Assembly (NCBI GenBank): GCA_035649575.1
Contig: DASRJH010000161.1
Location: 1 to 22,871 of the forward strand
Reading direction: 5' to 3'
From: DASVAL01 sp035649575
Lineage (GTDB): Bacteria; Planctomycetota; UBA1135; UBA2386
DNA: 22,871 nucleotides
The position numbers and the translations under genes are program-made. This document shows positions 1 to 13,661 of this stretch, piece by piece (the stretch's first letter is position 1; the number at the start of each line of letters is the position of its first letter). Below the pieces are notes generated by a model. It saw only the letters and a program-made list of their open reading frames with translations, was not told where the DNA came from and searched no databases.

Positions 1-598
1 TCACATTGGTCTCGGTCTGTTCCACGAGCTGACCCTGGGCGAGCAGGCCGTGGACCAGCAAGTACGTGTGCCTGTGGCCACGCCAGAGACCGTAGAGCAG
101 GAAGAGCAGGCCGACCCCCGGCACGATGAGCAGGAACGCGACGGCCGCCGGGAACGGCGCGCTGTTCATGCCGCGGATACGCGCGACGCGCGGGTCTTCC
201 GCGGAGTACTCGACTACGACCGGGCTGCCATCGGCCGGGACCGTGCCTCGCGCATACGAGACACCCTGCATCGGCGTGTCGCCGAGCGAGTACTCGAAGA
301 ACACCCTGACCACGTAGGAACCCTCGACCATCATCGTGGTCCATTCGTGGCGCAGGATCTTCCCCTCGGTCACGCGCAGCGGGCCATCGAAGCGGCTGGC
401 GGTCATCAGCTCCGACTGGCCGACGAAGATCAGGCTCGCAAGCAGGCCGAAACCGAGCACGAGCCAGCCGATCATCGTCGCAAAGCCCCCGAGGGCAACG
501 CGCAGACGCAGCGAAAGCGGCAGGCTTCTGGGTGGTGACGCGAGCGACAGGGTGTTCGCCACGGGCGGGAGTGTACTGACGGTGGCTGTTGTGCGCAT
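1..598 (-). CDS. DUF3592-like two-TM membrane protein, C-terminus cut by window edge
   Basis: Reading the minus strand from the ATG at 598 gives an open frame of 199 codons with no stop before the window edge, so the 3' end lies outside. There are two hydrophobic segments, at about residues 35-58 (around GWLVLGFGLLASLIFVG) and 151-172 (AFLLIVPGVGLLFLLYG). They flank a soluble beta-rich region, residues 65-145, ending in VVVEYSAEDPRVARIRGM. A TM, a beta domain with a V-x-Y-x-x-x-[DN]-P-x-x-[AS]-R segment and a second TM is the plan of DUF3592-type proteins, which have no established function. The start is the first ATG upstream of the first TM; the poorly conserved 30-residue N-terminus could be shorter. 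It is divergent from the universal stress gene across 63 bases. The family assignment is by recalled pattern only; the coding call rests on the open frame, TM topology and codon use. Confidence 0.72.
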   Translation of the reverse strand, partial: MRTTATVSTLPPVANTLSLASPPRSLPLSLRLRVALGGFATMIGWLVLGFGLLASLIFVGQSELMTASRFDGPLRVTEGKILRHEWTTMMVEGSYVVRVFFEYSLGDTPMQGVSYARGTVPADGSPVVVEYSAEDPRVARIRGMNSAPFPAAVAFLLIVPGVGLLFLLYGLWRGHRHTYLLVHGLLAQGQLVEQTETNV

Positions 599-661
599 GG
601 CTCGTGCCGAGCCGCTGGGCGATCATCTCGGGGCGCGCGAGGCGTAGAATCGGAGCCGATC
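599..661. promoter_or_regulatory. Divergent intergenic region with a small perfect hairpin
   Basis: These 63 bases separate two divergent start codons and must hold at least part of both promoters. GGCTCG (599-604) and CGAGCC (608-613) form a perfect 6-bp inverted repeat with a 3-base loop directly before the left gene's start. GGAG at 652-655 is a credible ribosome binding site for the gene starting at 662. TAGAAT at 645-650 resembles a -10 box but sits too close to the start codon to be useful there. No matched -35/-10 pair was found. Confidence 0.35.
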
Positions 662-1096
662 ATGGCAGGCATCGTCTTGACAACGGACCTCTCCGACGAA
701 TCGAAGCGAGCGTTCGCGCCCGTGCGCATGCTCGCGAAGCAACTGGGTCTGCGAGTCAGCATGCTCGCGGTGGTCGAGAACCTGCCGTTCGAAGCCACCG
801 GTGGCGGACTCATGGCCGTCTACCCCGATCCGGTGCAGGTCAAGCAGGAGTGGCAGAAGGCACTGGCCGCCTTCGCCGATCAGTTCGGGCGCGATCTGTG
901 TGACGAGACCGTCGTGCTCGAGGCATCGGATGTGCCGCGCGCGATCGTCGACTTCGCGCACAAGAAGAAGGCCGATTTCGTCGCGATGGCGACGCACGGT
1001 CGCTCCGGCCTGCGGCGTCTGCTGCTCGGCTCGGTGGCCGAGCAGGTCCTGCGGCATGCGCACGTTCCCGTGCTGCTCTATCCGCCGCCGGCCTGA
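662..1096 (+). CDS. Universal stress protein, UspA family, single domain
   Basis: A 144-residue protein of the usual length for a single Usp domain. It opens with IVLTTDLSDESKRAF, the family's first beta strand plus acidic loop. It ends with THGRSGLRRLLLGSVAE and then VLRHAHVPVLLY. The nucleotide-binding signature G-x2-G-x9-G-[ST] is nearly complete: G113, nine residues, then G123-S124. The first glycine is alanine (A110), a change also seen in other members. ATP binding is therefore likely but not certain. These proteins are soluble, usually dimeric, and are induced by starvation or other stress. GGAG six bases upstream of the ATG supports the start. The last 19 bases overlap the end of the convergent membrane-protein gene, so antisense read-through between them is possible. 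Nothing nearby indicates its particular stress role. Confidence 0.93.
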   Translation: MAGIVLTTDLSDESKRAFAPVRMLAKQLGLRVSMLAVVENLPFEATGGGLMAVYPDPVQVKQEWQKALAAFADQFGRDLCDETVVLEASDVPRAIVDFAHKKKADFVAMATHGRSGLRRLLLGSVAEQVLRHAHVPVLLYPPPA

Positions 1097-1761
1097 ACAT
1101 GCGAGTTGCGCCGCCAGTCCTCGAAGCGATGCACGAGCGTCGCGGTCGCGAGGATCGGGATCACGAGGTTCACGATGGGCAGCGTGAACAGGAACGTGAG
1201 GCCGATGCCGGTCAGGAGCAGTTCCGGCCGGCGGCGATCCCGCATGGTCCTCGCTGCGGCAGGCGAGATCCGGCGCAGCGCCACGAGCTCGAAGTACTCG
1301 CGGCCGAGCAGCCAGCCGTTCACCACGAGGTAGCCGATCGGGTAGGCGATCGGAAAGAACACGAGCAGCAGAAGCAGCAGCACGTTCGCCGCGAGCACGC
1401 TCGCGAGGAACCCGAGACTGCTAAAGGTCGCCGCCAGCCACGGCAGACCCGGCGCGGGCGGCAGATCGGGATAGTGGCGTGCTTCGACGATGCGCGCTAC
1501 GCGCTCGAGGAACAGCAGCACGAAGGCACTCGCGACGAACGGGAACAGGAACCACGCGAGCACGAGCGTCACGAAGCCGCCGAGCGCGCCGAGGAACAAC
1601 GACGACGACACGTAGTCGCCGAGACCTGCCGTGAGCAGCCAGTCGACGCCGAACCACGCGGCGACGAAGCAGCCCGTGCTGAGCAGCACGCTGAGGCCGA
1701 GCAGCGTGAGGATGCGCGGGTCGAAGAGCTGGCCCAGCGCGCGCGAGAAGGCGATGGCCAT
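1078..1761 (-). CDS. EI24/CysZ-family integral membrane protein
   Basis: A 227-residue, very hydrophobic protein with membrane segments at about residues 16-36, 55-87, 115-147 and 181-212. The stretch GYLVVNGWLLGREYFEL followed by VALRR matches the diagnostic core of the EI24 family (PF07264), which includes the bacterial sulfate-uptake protein CysZ. The positive tail after the last segment (HRFEDWRRN) is also typical. Sulfate transport is known for CysZ itself, but no cys genes are nearby, so the substrate is unknown and I give no symbol. The ATG at 1761 lies 21 bases after the stop of the upstream peptidase gene on the same strand, so the two are probably one transcript. No strong ribosome binding site is visible. 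The 3' end overlaps the stress protein gene by 19 bases, tail to tail. Confidence 0.82.
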   Translation of the reverse strand: MAIAFSRALGQLFDPRILTLLGLSVLLSTGCFVAAWFGVDWLLTAGLGDYVSSSLFLGALGGFVTLVLAWFLFPFVASAFVLLFLERVARIVEARHYPDLPPAPGLPWLAATFSSLGFLASVLAANVLLLLLLVFFPIAYPIGYLVVNGWLLGREYFELVALRRISPAAARTMRDRRRPELLLTGIGLTFLFTLPIVNLVIPILATATLVHRFEDWRRNSHVQAGGG

Positions 1762-1782
1762 GGTACCGGGGGACGCTGTGGC

Positions 1783-3195
1783 TCAGATGCCGGCGCTGCC
1801 GACCAGGGCTTCGACCGCGACGGGGTTCTTCGGGATCGCTGCGGTCAGGACCTCGTGGCCGGATTCGGTGCAGACGACGTCGTCTTCGATGCGGATGCCG
1901 CCGAAGCCACGCAGCGAGTTCATCGTCAGGAAGTTCTCGGCGTGCGCGAAGTCGACCTGGCCCCGGAACTGCTCGCGGAACTTCGGGTCGTGCAGGATCG
2001 CCGGCACGAAGTAGAGGCCCGGTTCGATCGTGAAACACATGCCCGGCTGCAGGTCGAGATCGAGGCGCAGGTAGGCCGTGCCGAACTGCTTGCTGCGCGT
2101 GCGACCGGGTGCATAGGCGATCAGGTCGCCAAAGGCCTCCATGTCGTGGACGTCGAGGCCGAGCAGGTGCCCGACGCCGTGTGGGAAGAACATCGCATGC
2201 GCGCCACTCTCGACGAGTGAATCGGCCTTGCCCTTCATGAGACCCATCTGCACGAGTCCGTCGGTCAGCACGCGCGAGGCCAGCAGGTGCAGATCGCGAT
2301 AACGCACGCCAGGCTTCACGGCGGCGATCGCGGCCAGCTCCGCGGCGAGCACGACGTCGTACACGTCGCGCGCCTCGGGCGAGAACCGGCCGCCGACGGG
2401 CCAGGTCCGCGTCACGTCCGCGCAGTAGCCGCTCGGTCGCTCGGCGCCGGCGTCGAGCAGCACGAGATCGGTCTCCATGAGCAGGTTGTCGTGGGCATGG
2501 TTGTGCAGCACCTCACCGCGGACCGAGAGGATCGTGTTGTAGGCCGGCACGCAGCCGTGGCGCGCGAACGTGCCCTCGACGTGCCCGACGAGCTCCTGTT
2601 CGTAGATACCGGCGCGCGTGCGTGCCATCGCGAGCGTGTGGGCCTGATGCGTGACGACGGCCGCCTGCCGCATCTCGGCGAGCTCGTCGGGGGCCTTGTG
2701 ACTGCGCAGAGTGGCGATCGCGAGCAGGAGGTCCTTGTCGCCGATCTTCGACGTGTCGAAGAAGTCGACAGTGCCTGCGGCGATCGCGGCGGCCTCGGCG
2801 GTCGCGCGCGGGTCGGGCACTCCGACCGTGCGAACCCGGCGCTTGCCACACTTCTTCGCGACGACCCTCGCCAGGTCGGCGCGCTTCTCGACGGCGTCCA
2901 CGCCGTGCAGCTTCCTCATGTCGGCGAAGCTCGGCACCGGCCCGTGCCAGAGCGCATCCTCCGGCGTCCGTTCGTCGAGGAACAGCGTGACCGTTGCGTC
3001 CTCGGGATCGAACAGCGCGGCCGAGTTCGGCTCCGGATCGGCGAAGAAGAACAGGAAGGTGCTGTCGGCGCGGAACGGACTCCAGTTCGCCGGGTAGTTG
3101 CGCGCGATCCAGTTGCCGGCCATCAGCAGGACCGGGGCGTCGATGGCGTCGAGGAACTCGCGGCGGCGGTTCTTGTGGTGCGGCAGACTCGGCAT
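1783..3195 (-). CDS. Xaa-Pro aminopeptidase-type M24 metallopeptidase
   Basis: A 470-residue protein with an N-terminal creatinase-like domain (about 1-165) and a C-terminal pita-bread peptidase domain (about 170-460). All five dinuclear metal ligands are visible: D248 in LVLLDAG, D260 in CADVTRTWP, H343 in FPHGVGHLLGLDVHD, E391 in TIEPGLY and E437 in RIEDDV. Substrate-side H339 is present as well. Together these mark an active M24B peptidase that removes an N-terminal residue next to proline, normally using Mn2+. It has no signal peptide, so it should be cytoplasmic. The length fits the PepP class. I chose the ATG at 3195 because the open frame continues far upstream only as antisense of the divergent gene. 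The EI24-type gene follows 21 bases downstream. Dipeptidase (prolidase) activity is the main alternative. Confidence 0.93.
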   Translation of the reverse strand: MPSLPHHKNRRREFLDAIDAPVLLMAGNWIARNYPANWSPFRADSTFLFFFADPEPNSAALFDPEDATVTLFLDERTPEDALWHGPVPSFADMRKLHGVDAVEKRADLARVVAKKCGKRRVRTVGVPDPRATAEAAAIAAGTVDFFDTSKIGDKDLLLAIATLRSHKAPDELAEMRQAAVVTHQAHTLAMARTRAGIYEQELVGHVEGTFARHGCVPAYNTILSVRGEVLHNHAHDNLLMETDLVLLDAGAERPSGYCADVTRTWPVGGRFSPEARDVYDVVLAAELAAIAAVKPGVRYRDLHLLASRVLTDGLVQMGLMKGKADSLVESGAHAMFFPHGVGHLLGLDVHDMEAFGDLIAYAPGRTRSKQFGTAYLRLDLDLQPGMCFTIEPGLYFVPAILHDPKFREQFRGQVDFAHAENFLTMNSLRGFGGIRIEDDVVCTESGHEVLTAAIPKNPVAVEALVGSAGI

Positions 3196-3312
3196 GGCGT
3201 CCGGTAGCGTAGAGCGGGCGTCGCTCCCTTGCACTCGCAGCCATTCGATGAGGCGCGGAGTTCCGGCTGGACCTGGCGCGTCGTCGCGTCTCTCGTTGCT
3301 CGTCGCCCCCCT
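3196..3312. promoter_or_regulatory. Divergent intergenic region
   Basis: These 117 bases lie between the divergent starts of the peptidase and the modular repeat protein and should contain both promoters. I see no convincing -35/-10 pair, no strong inverted repeat and no purine-rich ribosome binding site before either ATG. The open frames that cross this region on both strands are extensions of the flanking genes and carry no recognisable domain. Confidence 0.3.
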
Positions 3313-6270
3313 ATGAACGCAAAGGCCCTGGTCTTCGTCCTGTTCGCCGTTTTGGGTGTCACTTGCTGGTTCTTGCTGCGGGGAGGGGCTGACGTCGAGC
3401 CCGGCCACACCGCTCCGGTCGAGACGCCAAATGCTGCCACGACCAAGGCCACACCACAGGCAATGAGCGTCGAGCGACCGCCCGCCGCCGCCGAGGCCCC
3501 GGGCCTCCACCGCACGGCAGCACCTTCCGCCGCGGGCAATGGTGGTGACCGGGGGCCGGCAATGGTGCGCGGCCGCATCGTCGATGGCTCGGGGGCGCCG
3601 CGTGGTTCGGTCGAGCTCGTGCTCAACAGCTGGAATCGCGTCGATGGCTTCGGAGACATCGACATCGCCGATCTGCCGTTGCCGGGCGGGCAGCCCCGCA
3701 CGGGGCGCGAGGGCAAGCCGACCTGCACGACGCGCGGCGATGGCACCTTCCAGTTCCCGCTCGCCGCGGACCGCGACGCCCGCCTCGAACTCGACTCCGA
3801 CCACCTCGTCTTCGCGAGCCGCGTGCCGCTGATCAAAGGAAGCAAGAGCGACCAGGACCTCGGCGACCTCGTGGTGGCCAAGGAAGGCATCCTGCGCGGC
3901 ATCGTGCAGGACGAACACGGCAGGCCGATCGCCGACGTGATCGTCAACGTGGGTGTCGGCGAACTGGGCTTCGCGGGTTTCGGTGCTTTGAGCAGCACGA
4001 AGACGGGCGCCGATGGCGCGTTCTCGCTCGGCATGCTGCGGCCCGGCAAATGGACGCTGCGCACGGCGTCGGGCAGGTTCCTGCCCACGGTCCAGGAGTT
4101 CACGCTCGCGCCCGAAGAGCAGCGCGAAACAGTCGTCGTCGTACGGCCCGGCCAGGCAATCGCCGGTCAGGTGGTCGACGAGCGCGGCGTCGGTGTTTCG
4201 AGCTGCAAGGTCGGCAGCAAGCGCAAGGAGTCGCGCGGCGGCATGGCGATCGAACGGTTCGCTACGGACGAGTCGACCACGACCGACGCGAACGGGTTCT
4301 TCACGTTGTCGGGATTGTCGACCGAGACGGCCACCGTGCGGACCTTCGGTGGCGGGCACACCTCGGCGACGGCCGTCGACGTCCCCGTGGGCACCGGCAA
4401 TCTCGTGTTGCGCGTCGAGCGCCTCGGCAGTGTCGAAGGCGTGCTGGTCGGCGCCGACGGCACACCGGTCGCAGGCAGTCGCGTGGTGGCGAGACCGAAC
4501 GGTCAGGGACCCGACGTCATGTTCGCGCCCGGGGAAGATCTGCCTGTGGTGTCGGGAACCGGGGCCGCGACGACGGAGGCGGATGGCAGGTTCCGCGTCG
4601 AGGGAGTGCGCCCCGGCCTGGTGACGGTTGCTGCGACCGGCAAGGACCACCTGCCCGTCCAGTCACCCGACGTGCAGGTGTTGCCGGCACAGACCACGAA
4701 AGGCGTGCGACTCGTTGCCGACCTCGGCGCCACGGCGCGCGTCAAGGTGGTCGACGAGGGCGGAGCGCCCGTCGCCGGCGCCAAGGTGCAGGCCAGGAGA
4801 CCGGCGGAGCGTGAGCAGCCAGGCAATGGCAGGGGCTTTCGGACGCGTCGCGTCGGAGTGACCAACGACAACGGCGACGTGCACATCGCCGCAGGGCCCG
4901 AGTCGCTCGGCACGGTGACCACGGATGCCGAGGGCCAAGCGCTGTTGACGGGTCTGCCGGCCGGCCAGGTGCAGCTGCTCGCGACCCACGCGGAGTTTGC
5001 GCCGGCCAACGCGGCGCGCCTCGTGCTGCCGGAAACCGGGACTGTCGACGCGAGTCTCACGCTGCGCAAGCCGGGATTCGCCGAAGTGCTCGTCACGGGT
5101 GCGGACGGCTCGACTGCGAGCGGCGTGAGCTTCCGCGTCAGTGGGCCGGACAGCGAGGACAGTCGCGACCTGACCGGCAAGACGAACGACGCCGGGCTCG
5201 GCCGCGTCGGTCCGCTCGCCGCTGGCAACTACGAGGTGGTCCTGCTGCGCCCGGCCAGCACGGCGAGGGTTGGCGACATGGCCTTCGTCAGCTTCGGCCA
5301 GGACGATGCCATCGAGTCGACGCAGAAGCAGTTCACGGTGGCGGCGGGCGAGACCACGCGCATCGAGCTCAGCAAACCCGTTCTGACGAGGGTTCACGGC
5401 GCGGTGACCGGAGCCGATGGACCGGTCGCTGGCTGTACGATCGAGTTGCAGCAACGCGGAGGGGCAGACATCGGGCTGCCGGGCATGGGGGGGCGGTCGA
5501 CGAAGACTGCCGACGACGGTTCGTTCGCGATCGACGACGTCGAGAGCGGCAGCTACACGGCGCGCTACGGCAAGGCCGATCAGCTCGTGAAGGCGACGGC
5601 GGACTTCGATGTGCCGCCGAACCTGTCGGAGCTGCGTCAGGATCTGGTGCTTCGGACCGGCAAGCTGCGCGTGCAAGCGTGCGCCAAGGACACGGGCGAG
5701 GCTGTCAGTGGAGCCGAGGTCGAGATCGCGCGCGCGAGCGCAGGAGCGGCCGGCCAGCGTCCGCGCCAGCAGCGCATGGTCATGATGGTCTCGGTCAACG
5801 GCCCGAACGCGGGCGGCGAGACCACGACGATGACGATGGGCTCGCAGCGAGCGCAGACCGGCGCCGACGGCTGGGCCGAAGTCGAGGACGTGCCGGCAGG
5901 CGAATACACCGTGCGCGTCACGCACAAGAAGTACGCGCCGGTCGAGTTGAAGGGCCAGACGGTCGTCGAGCAGCGGACCACGGACTGTGGTCGCGTCGAG
6001 ATGGGGTCCGCGGGGCGCATTCGCGGCACGGTCGTCGCGCGCGATGGCAAGACGGTGCCGGTGGCCCTGGTGCAGCACCGGGCCGAAGGTGCCACTTCGT
6101 GGTCCGAGCCGACCGTGGCCATGGGCGGCAGCTTTCGCATCGACGGCCTCGCGGCGGGCAAGTATGCCGTGCGCGCACAGCAGATCGAGCCAGAGAGCTT
6201 CGGCCCCGAAGTCGAAGTGGAAGTGAAGGGTGGCGAGACCATCACGACGGAGCTTCAGCTGCAGAAGTAG
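3313..6270 (+). CDS. Membrane-anchored protein of about nine carboxypeptidase-regulatory-like modules
   Basis: A 985-residue protein. The ATG at 3313 starts a signal-anchor (AKALVFVLFAVLGVTCWFLL at residues 3-22); the open frame extends 28 codons upstream without a domain. After a Pro/Ala/Thr-rich linker come about nine beta-sandwich modules, recognisable by a V-x-G-x-[VI]-x-[DG]-x-x-G-x-[PV]-[VL]-[AS]-G-[AS] opening. They begin near residues 84 (VRGRIVDGSGAP), 194, 283, 374, 475, 590, 694, 785 and 903. Module ends carry the usual GxFxLxxLxPGxY-like strand pattern. Such CarboxypepD_reg/PEGA-type modules occur in exported proteins that bind glycans, proteins or the cell wall, with no catalysis implied. 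Module 8 contains a Met- and Thr-rich insertion (about 821-848, with RMVMMVSV and TTTMTMG) absent from the others. There is no second TM or sorting signal. The precise role is unknown. It ends three bases before the convergent kinase gene's stop codon. Confidence 0.9.
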   Translation: MNAKALVFVLFAVLGVTCWFLLRGGADVEPGHTAPVETPNAATTKATPQAMSVERPPAAAEAPGLHRTAAPSAAGNGGDRGPAMVRGRIVDGSGAPRGSVELVLNSWNRVDGFGDIDIADLPLPGGQPRTGREGKPTCTTRGDGTFQFPLAADRDARLELDSDHLVFASRVPLIKGSKSDQDLGDLVVAKEGILRGIVQDEHGRPIADVIVNVGVGELGFAGFGALSSTKTGADGAFSLGMLRPGKWTLRTASGRFLPTVQEFTLAPEEQRETVVVVRPGQAIAGQVVDERGVGVSSCKVGSKRKESRGGMAIERFATDESTTTDANGFFTLSGLSTETATVRTFGGGHTSATAVDVPVGTGNLVLRVERLGSVEGVLVGADGTPVAGSRVVARPNGQGPDVMFAPGEDLPVVSGTGAATTEADGRFRVEGVRPGLVTVAATGKDHLPVQSPDVQVLPAQTTKGVRLVADLGATARVKVVDEGGAPVAGAKVQARRPAEREQPGNGRGFRTRRVGVTNDNGDVHIAAGPESLGTVTTDAEGQALLTGLPAGQVQLLATHAEFAPANAARLVLPETGTVDASLTLRKPGFAEVLVTGADGSTASGVSFRVSGPDSEDSRDLTGKTNDAGLGRVGPLAAGNYEVVLLRPASTARVGDMAFVSFGQDDAIESTQKQFTVAAGETTRIELSKPVLTRVHGAVTGADGPVAGCTIELQQRGGADIGLPGMGGRSTKTADDGSFAIDDVESGSYTARYGKADQLVKATADFDVPPNLSELRQDLVLRTGKLRVQACAKDTGEAVSGAEVEIARASAGAAGQRPRQQRMVMMVSVNGPNAGGETTTMTMGSQRAQTGADGWAEVEDVPAGEYTVRVTHKKYAPVELKGQTVVEQRTTDCGRVEMGSAGRIRGTVVARDGKTVPVALVQHRAEGATSWSEPTVAMGGSFRIDGLAAGKYAVRAQQIEPESFGPEVEVEVKGGETITTELQLQK

Positions 6271-6273
6271 CGA

Positions 6274-7911
6274 TCAGCTCTGTGTCGAGGCCGTCCTGGG
6301 CACCGTGAAGAAGAAGCAGCTGCCGCGTCCCGGTGCGGATTCGACCCACACGCGCCCGCCGTGGCGCTCGACGATGGAGCGCACGATCGCGAGGCCGACG
6401 CCACTCGTGCCGTTCTTGTCGGACGGTCTCCCGGCGACGAACATGTCGAAGACTCGCGGTTGGTCCTGGTCGGCGATGCCGATCCCGTCGTCGCGAATCG
6501 CGAAACGCCAGGCCTCCGGCAACTCGTCGACCTCGACCGATACGTGGCCATTGGGCCGACCCATGTGCTGGATCGCGTTGCCGATCAGGTTCTGCAGGAT
6601 GCGTTCGAAGTGCAGGCGGTCGTAGTGGATCTGCGGCAGGGGCCGCGTGGTGATCGTGATGTTCGACGGCGGCGACAGCATGGCGATCACGGTCGCCAGG
6701 GCCTGGCCGGCATCGAATGCCTCGTCGCGTCCCGTGTCCTGACCCGCACGCGCACGCTCGAGCAGCCCCTGGATCAGCGCGTTCATCTTCTGCGAGCGCT
6801 CGACAAGCAGGTCCAAGTGGCCGCGACCCGCGGCGCCAAGCGCTTCCCGATGGTCTGACCGGAGCCATTCCGCGACGTGACAGATGCCGCGCAGCGGCGC
6901 CTTGAGATCGTGCGATACGAGGTGCGCGAACTCGTCGAGCAGGCGGTTCTGCTGCTCGAGCGCGAGCGTCTTGCGCCGCATCTCGGCGTCGGCCTCCTTG
7001 CGCGCGGTGATGTCCAGCACGACACACACGAAGCGGCGAGCAGCGTTGCCGTCGCCCGCGCTCGACGGGGCCAGGCATGCGCGCACGTCTACCCAGCGGA
7101 TGGTCCCGTCCGCGCACAGCATGCGGTGCTCGCACTGCAACAGACCCGAGCTGCCGGCCTGCTGCGCCGCCTCGGCGCTGCGCCGGACACGCTCGCGGTC
7201 GTCGGGATGGACGAGCGCGAGCGCTTCGGTTGGCGCGAGCAGCACCTCTTCGCCGGGGAGTCCGAGCAGGTGCGCGAGGTCGGACCCGCCGCGCACGTGC
7301 CCCGAGGGCAGTTCCACGTCGGCGACGACGGTCCCCGCGACTTCGGCAGCCATGCGCAGCCGATTCTCGCTCTCGCGCATCGCATCGTTCGCCTGCGACA
7401 GCTCGGAGGTCCGTTCCGCGACGCGCGCTTCGAGCGCCTCGTTGACCTGCCGCAGCTCGTCCTGGGCGCGCTTGCGCTCGGTGATCTCGTTCTCGAGGTC
7501 GGCATTCGCCGACGCGAGCGCATGGCTCTTGCGGAACAGCTCGACGAAGACGGCGACCTTCGACCGCAGGATCTCCGGGTTGATCGGTTTGCTGAGGTAG
7601 TCGACGGCGCCCGCGCCGTAGCCGCGCAGGATGTCCGTTTCTTCGAGCAGGTAGGCGGTCAGGAACAGGATCGGTACGTGCTGCGTGCGCTTGCGCTGCT
7701 TGATGATCTGCGCGAGCTCGATGCCGCTCATGCCCGGCATGCGGATGTCGAGCACGATGGCGGCAAACTCCTGACCGAGCAGCGCGAGCAGCGCTTCCTC
7801 GGCCGAATGCGCCTGCACGAGCTCGTGGTCGGGCGAAGCCAGGACCGTCTCGAGGACCTCGAGGTTGCCGGCTTGGTCGTCGACGAGCAGGATGCGGGCG
7901 CGAGAATTCAC
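6274..7911 (-). CDS. REC-PAS-HisKA-HATPase hybrid sensor kinase
   Basis: A 545-residue soluble protein starting at GTG 7911, which has GGAGGGAC seven bases upstream; the longer open frame overlaps the preceding gene. The receiver domain (about 5-122) has the acidic pair D11-D12, phosphoacceptor D55 (VLDIRMPGMSG), T85 and K108. A coiled coil (about 130-180) leads to a PAS/PAC domain (about 183-305, ending in FVCVVLDITARK). HisKA follows with phosphorylatable H334 (SHDLKAPLRG). The HATPase domain has the N box at N445, G1 at DDGIGIA (474-480) and G2 at GTSGVGLAIV. An input receiver on a kinase suggests its activity is set by phosphate from a partner, most simply the poly-HAMP kinase encoded 14 bases upstream in the same operon. 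It has no TM segment and no DNA-binding output domain. The 3' end is convergent with the modular repeat gene. Confidence 0.95.
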   Translation of the reverse strand: MNSRARILLVDDQAGNLEVLETVLASPDHELVQAHSAEEALLALLGQEFAAIVLDIRMPGMSGIELAQIIKQRKRTQHVPILFLTAYLLEETDILRGYGAGAVDYLSKPINPEILRSKVAVFVELFRKSHALASANADLENEITERKRAQDELRQVNEALEARVAERTSELSQANDAMRESENRLRMAAEVAGTVVADVELPSGHVRGGSDLAHLLGLPGEEVLLAPTEALALVHPDDRERVRRSAEAAQQAGSSGLLQCEHRMLCADGTIRWVDVRACLAPSSAGDGNAARRFVCVVLDITARKEADAEMRRKTLALEQQNRLLDEFAHLVSHDLKAPLRGICHVAEWLRSDHREALGAAGRGHLDLLVERSQKMNALIQGLLERARAGQDTGRDEAFDAGQALATVIAMLSPPSNITITTRPLPQIHYDRLHFERILQNLIGNAIQHMGRPNGHVSVEVDELPEAWRFAIRDDGIGIADQDQPRVFDMFVAGRPSDKNGTSGVGLAIVRSIVERHGGRVWVESAPGRGSCFFFTVPRTASTQS

Positions 7912-7925
7912 GCTTGTCCCTCCGG

Positions 7926-13400
<5,475 letters not shown>

Positions 13401-13661
13401 CGCAGTTCCTCAGCACTGAACTCTGCGGAATCGATTGGAAGGTTGGACGTCCCCGTCGGAGCGCCCAAGGCGACAGCAACTCTGTCGCCAGGATGCGCGC
13501 CGGTGCTCCCGGGTTGCCGCACGGCTCCGGACGAGGTTGCAGTCAGGGGAGCGCGGGGAGGGGGGCATCGTAAGCAAGCATCGAGCAGTTTCGACTCCTG
13601 CGCGCCGGCTTTTCCGCGGGCCTTCGCGGGTGCTCAGCGCAGTCGCGAGGGCGCGCGAGCG
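13401..13661. promoter_or_regulatory. 261-base intergenic region and presumed promoter of the kinase operon
   Basis: This lies between the stop of the NTase/HD gene and the start of the poly-HAMP kinase gene, both on the minus strand. GGCGACAG (13469-13476) and CTGTCGCC (13482-13489) form a perfect 8-bp stem with a 5-base loop, 69 bases upstream of the kinase start. No T-run follows it on the minus strand, so it may be a leader or operator structure rather than an intrinsic terminator. A second weak stem (CCGCG/CGCGG) lies near 13615-13630. I found no tRNA, no convincing promoter hexamers and no supported small ORF. Confidence 0.4.

Noticed and set aside
645..650. TAGAAT as a -10 box for the universal stress gene
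   Set aside because: A start site 6-7 bases further on would fall inside or after the ribosome binding site, only about 5 bases before the ATG, and there is no matching -35.
1099..2220. 373-residue plus-strand open frame opposite the EI24 and peptidase genes
   Set aside because: It is rich in Glu, Arg, His and Ala with no hydrophobic core and lies antisense to two recognised genes; a GC-bias shadow.
3196..4650. N-terminal extension of the peptidase frame to 955 residues
   Set aside because: The extra 485 residues are antisense to the modular repeat protein, show no domain, and the peptidase family starts at the ATG at 3195.
13560..13640. Possible tRNA T-arm (GCAG...TTCGACTCCTGC)
   Set aside because: The loop is the wrong size and no matching acceptor, D or anticodon arms could be found on either strand.
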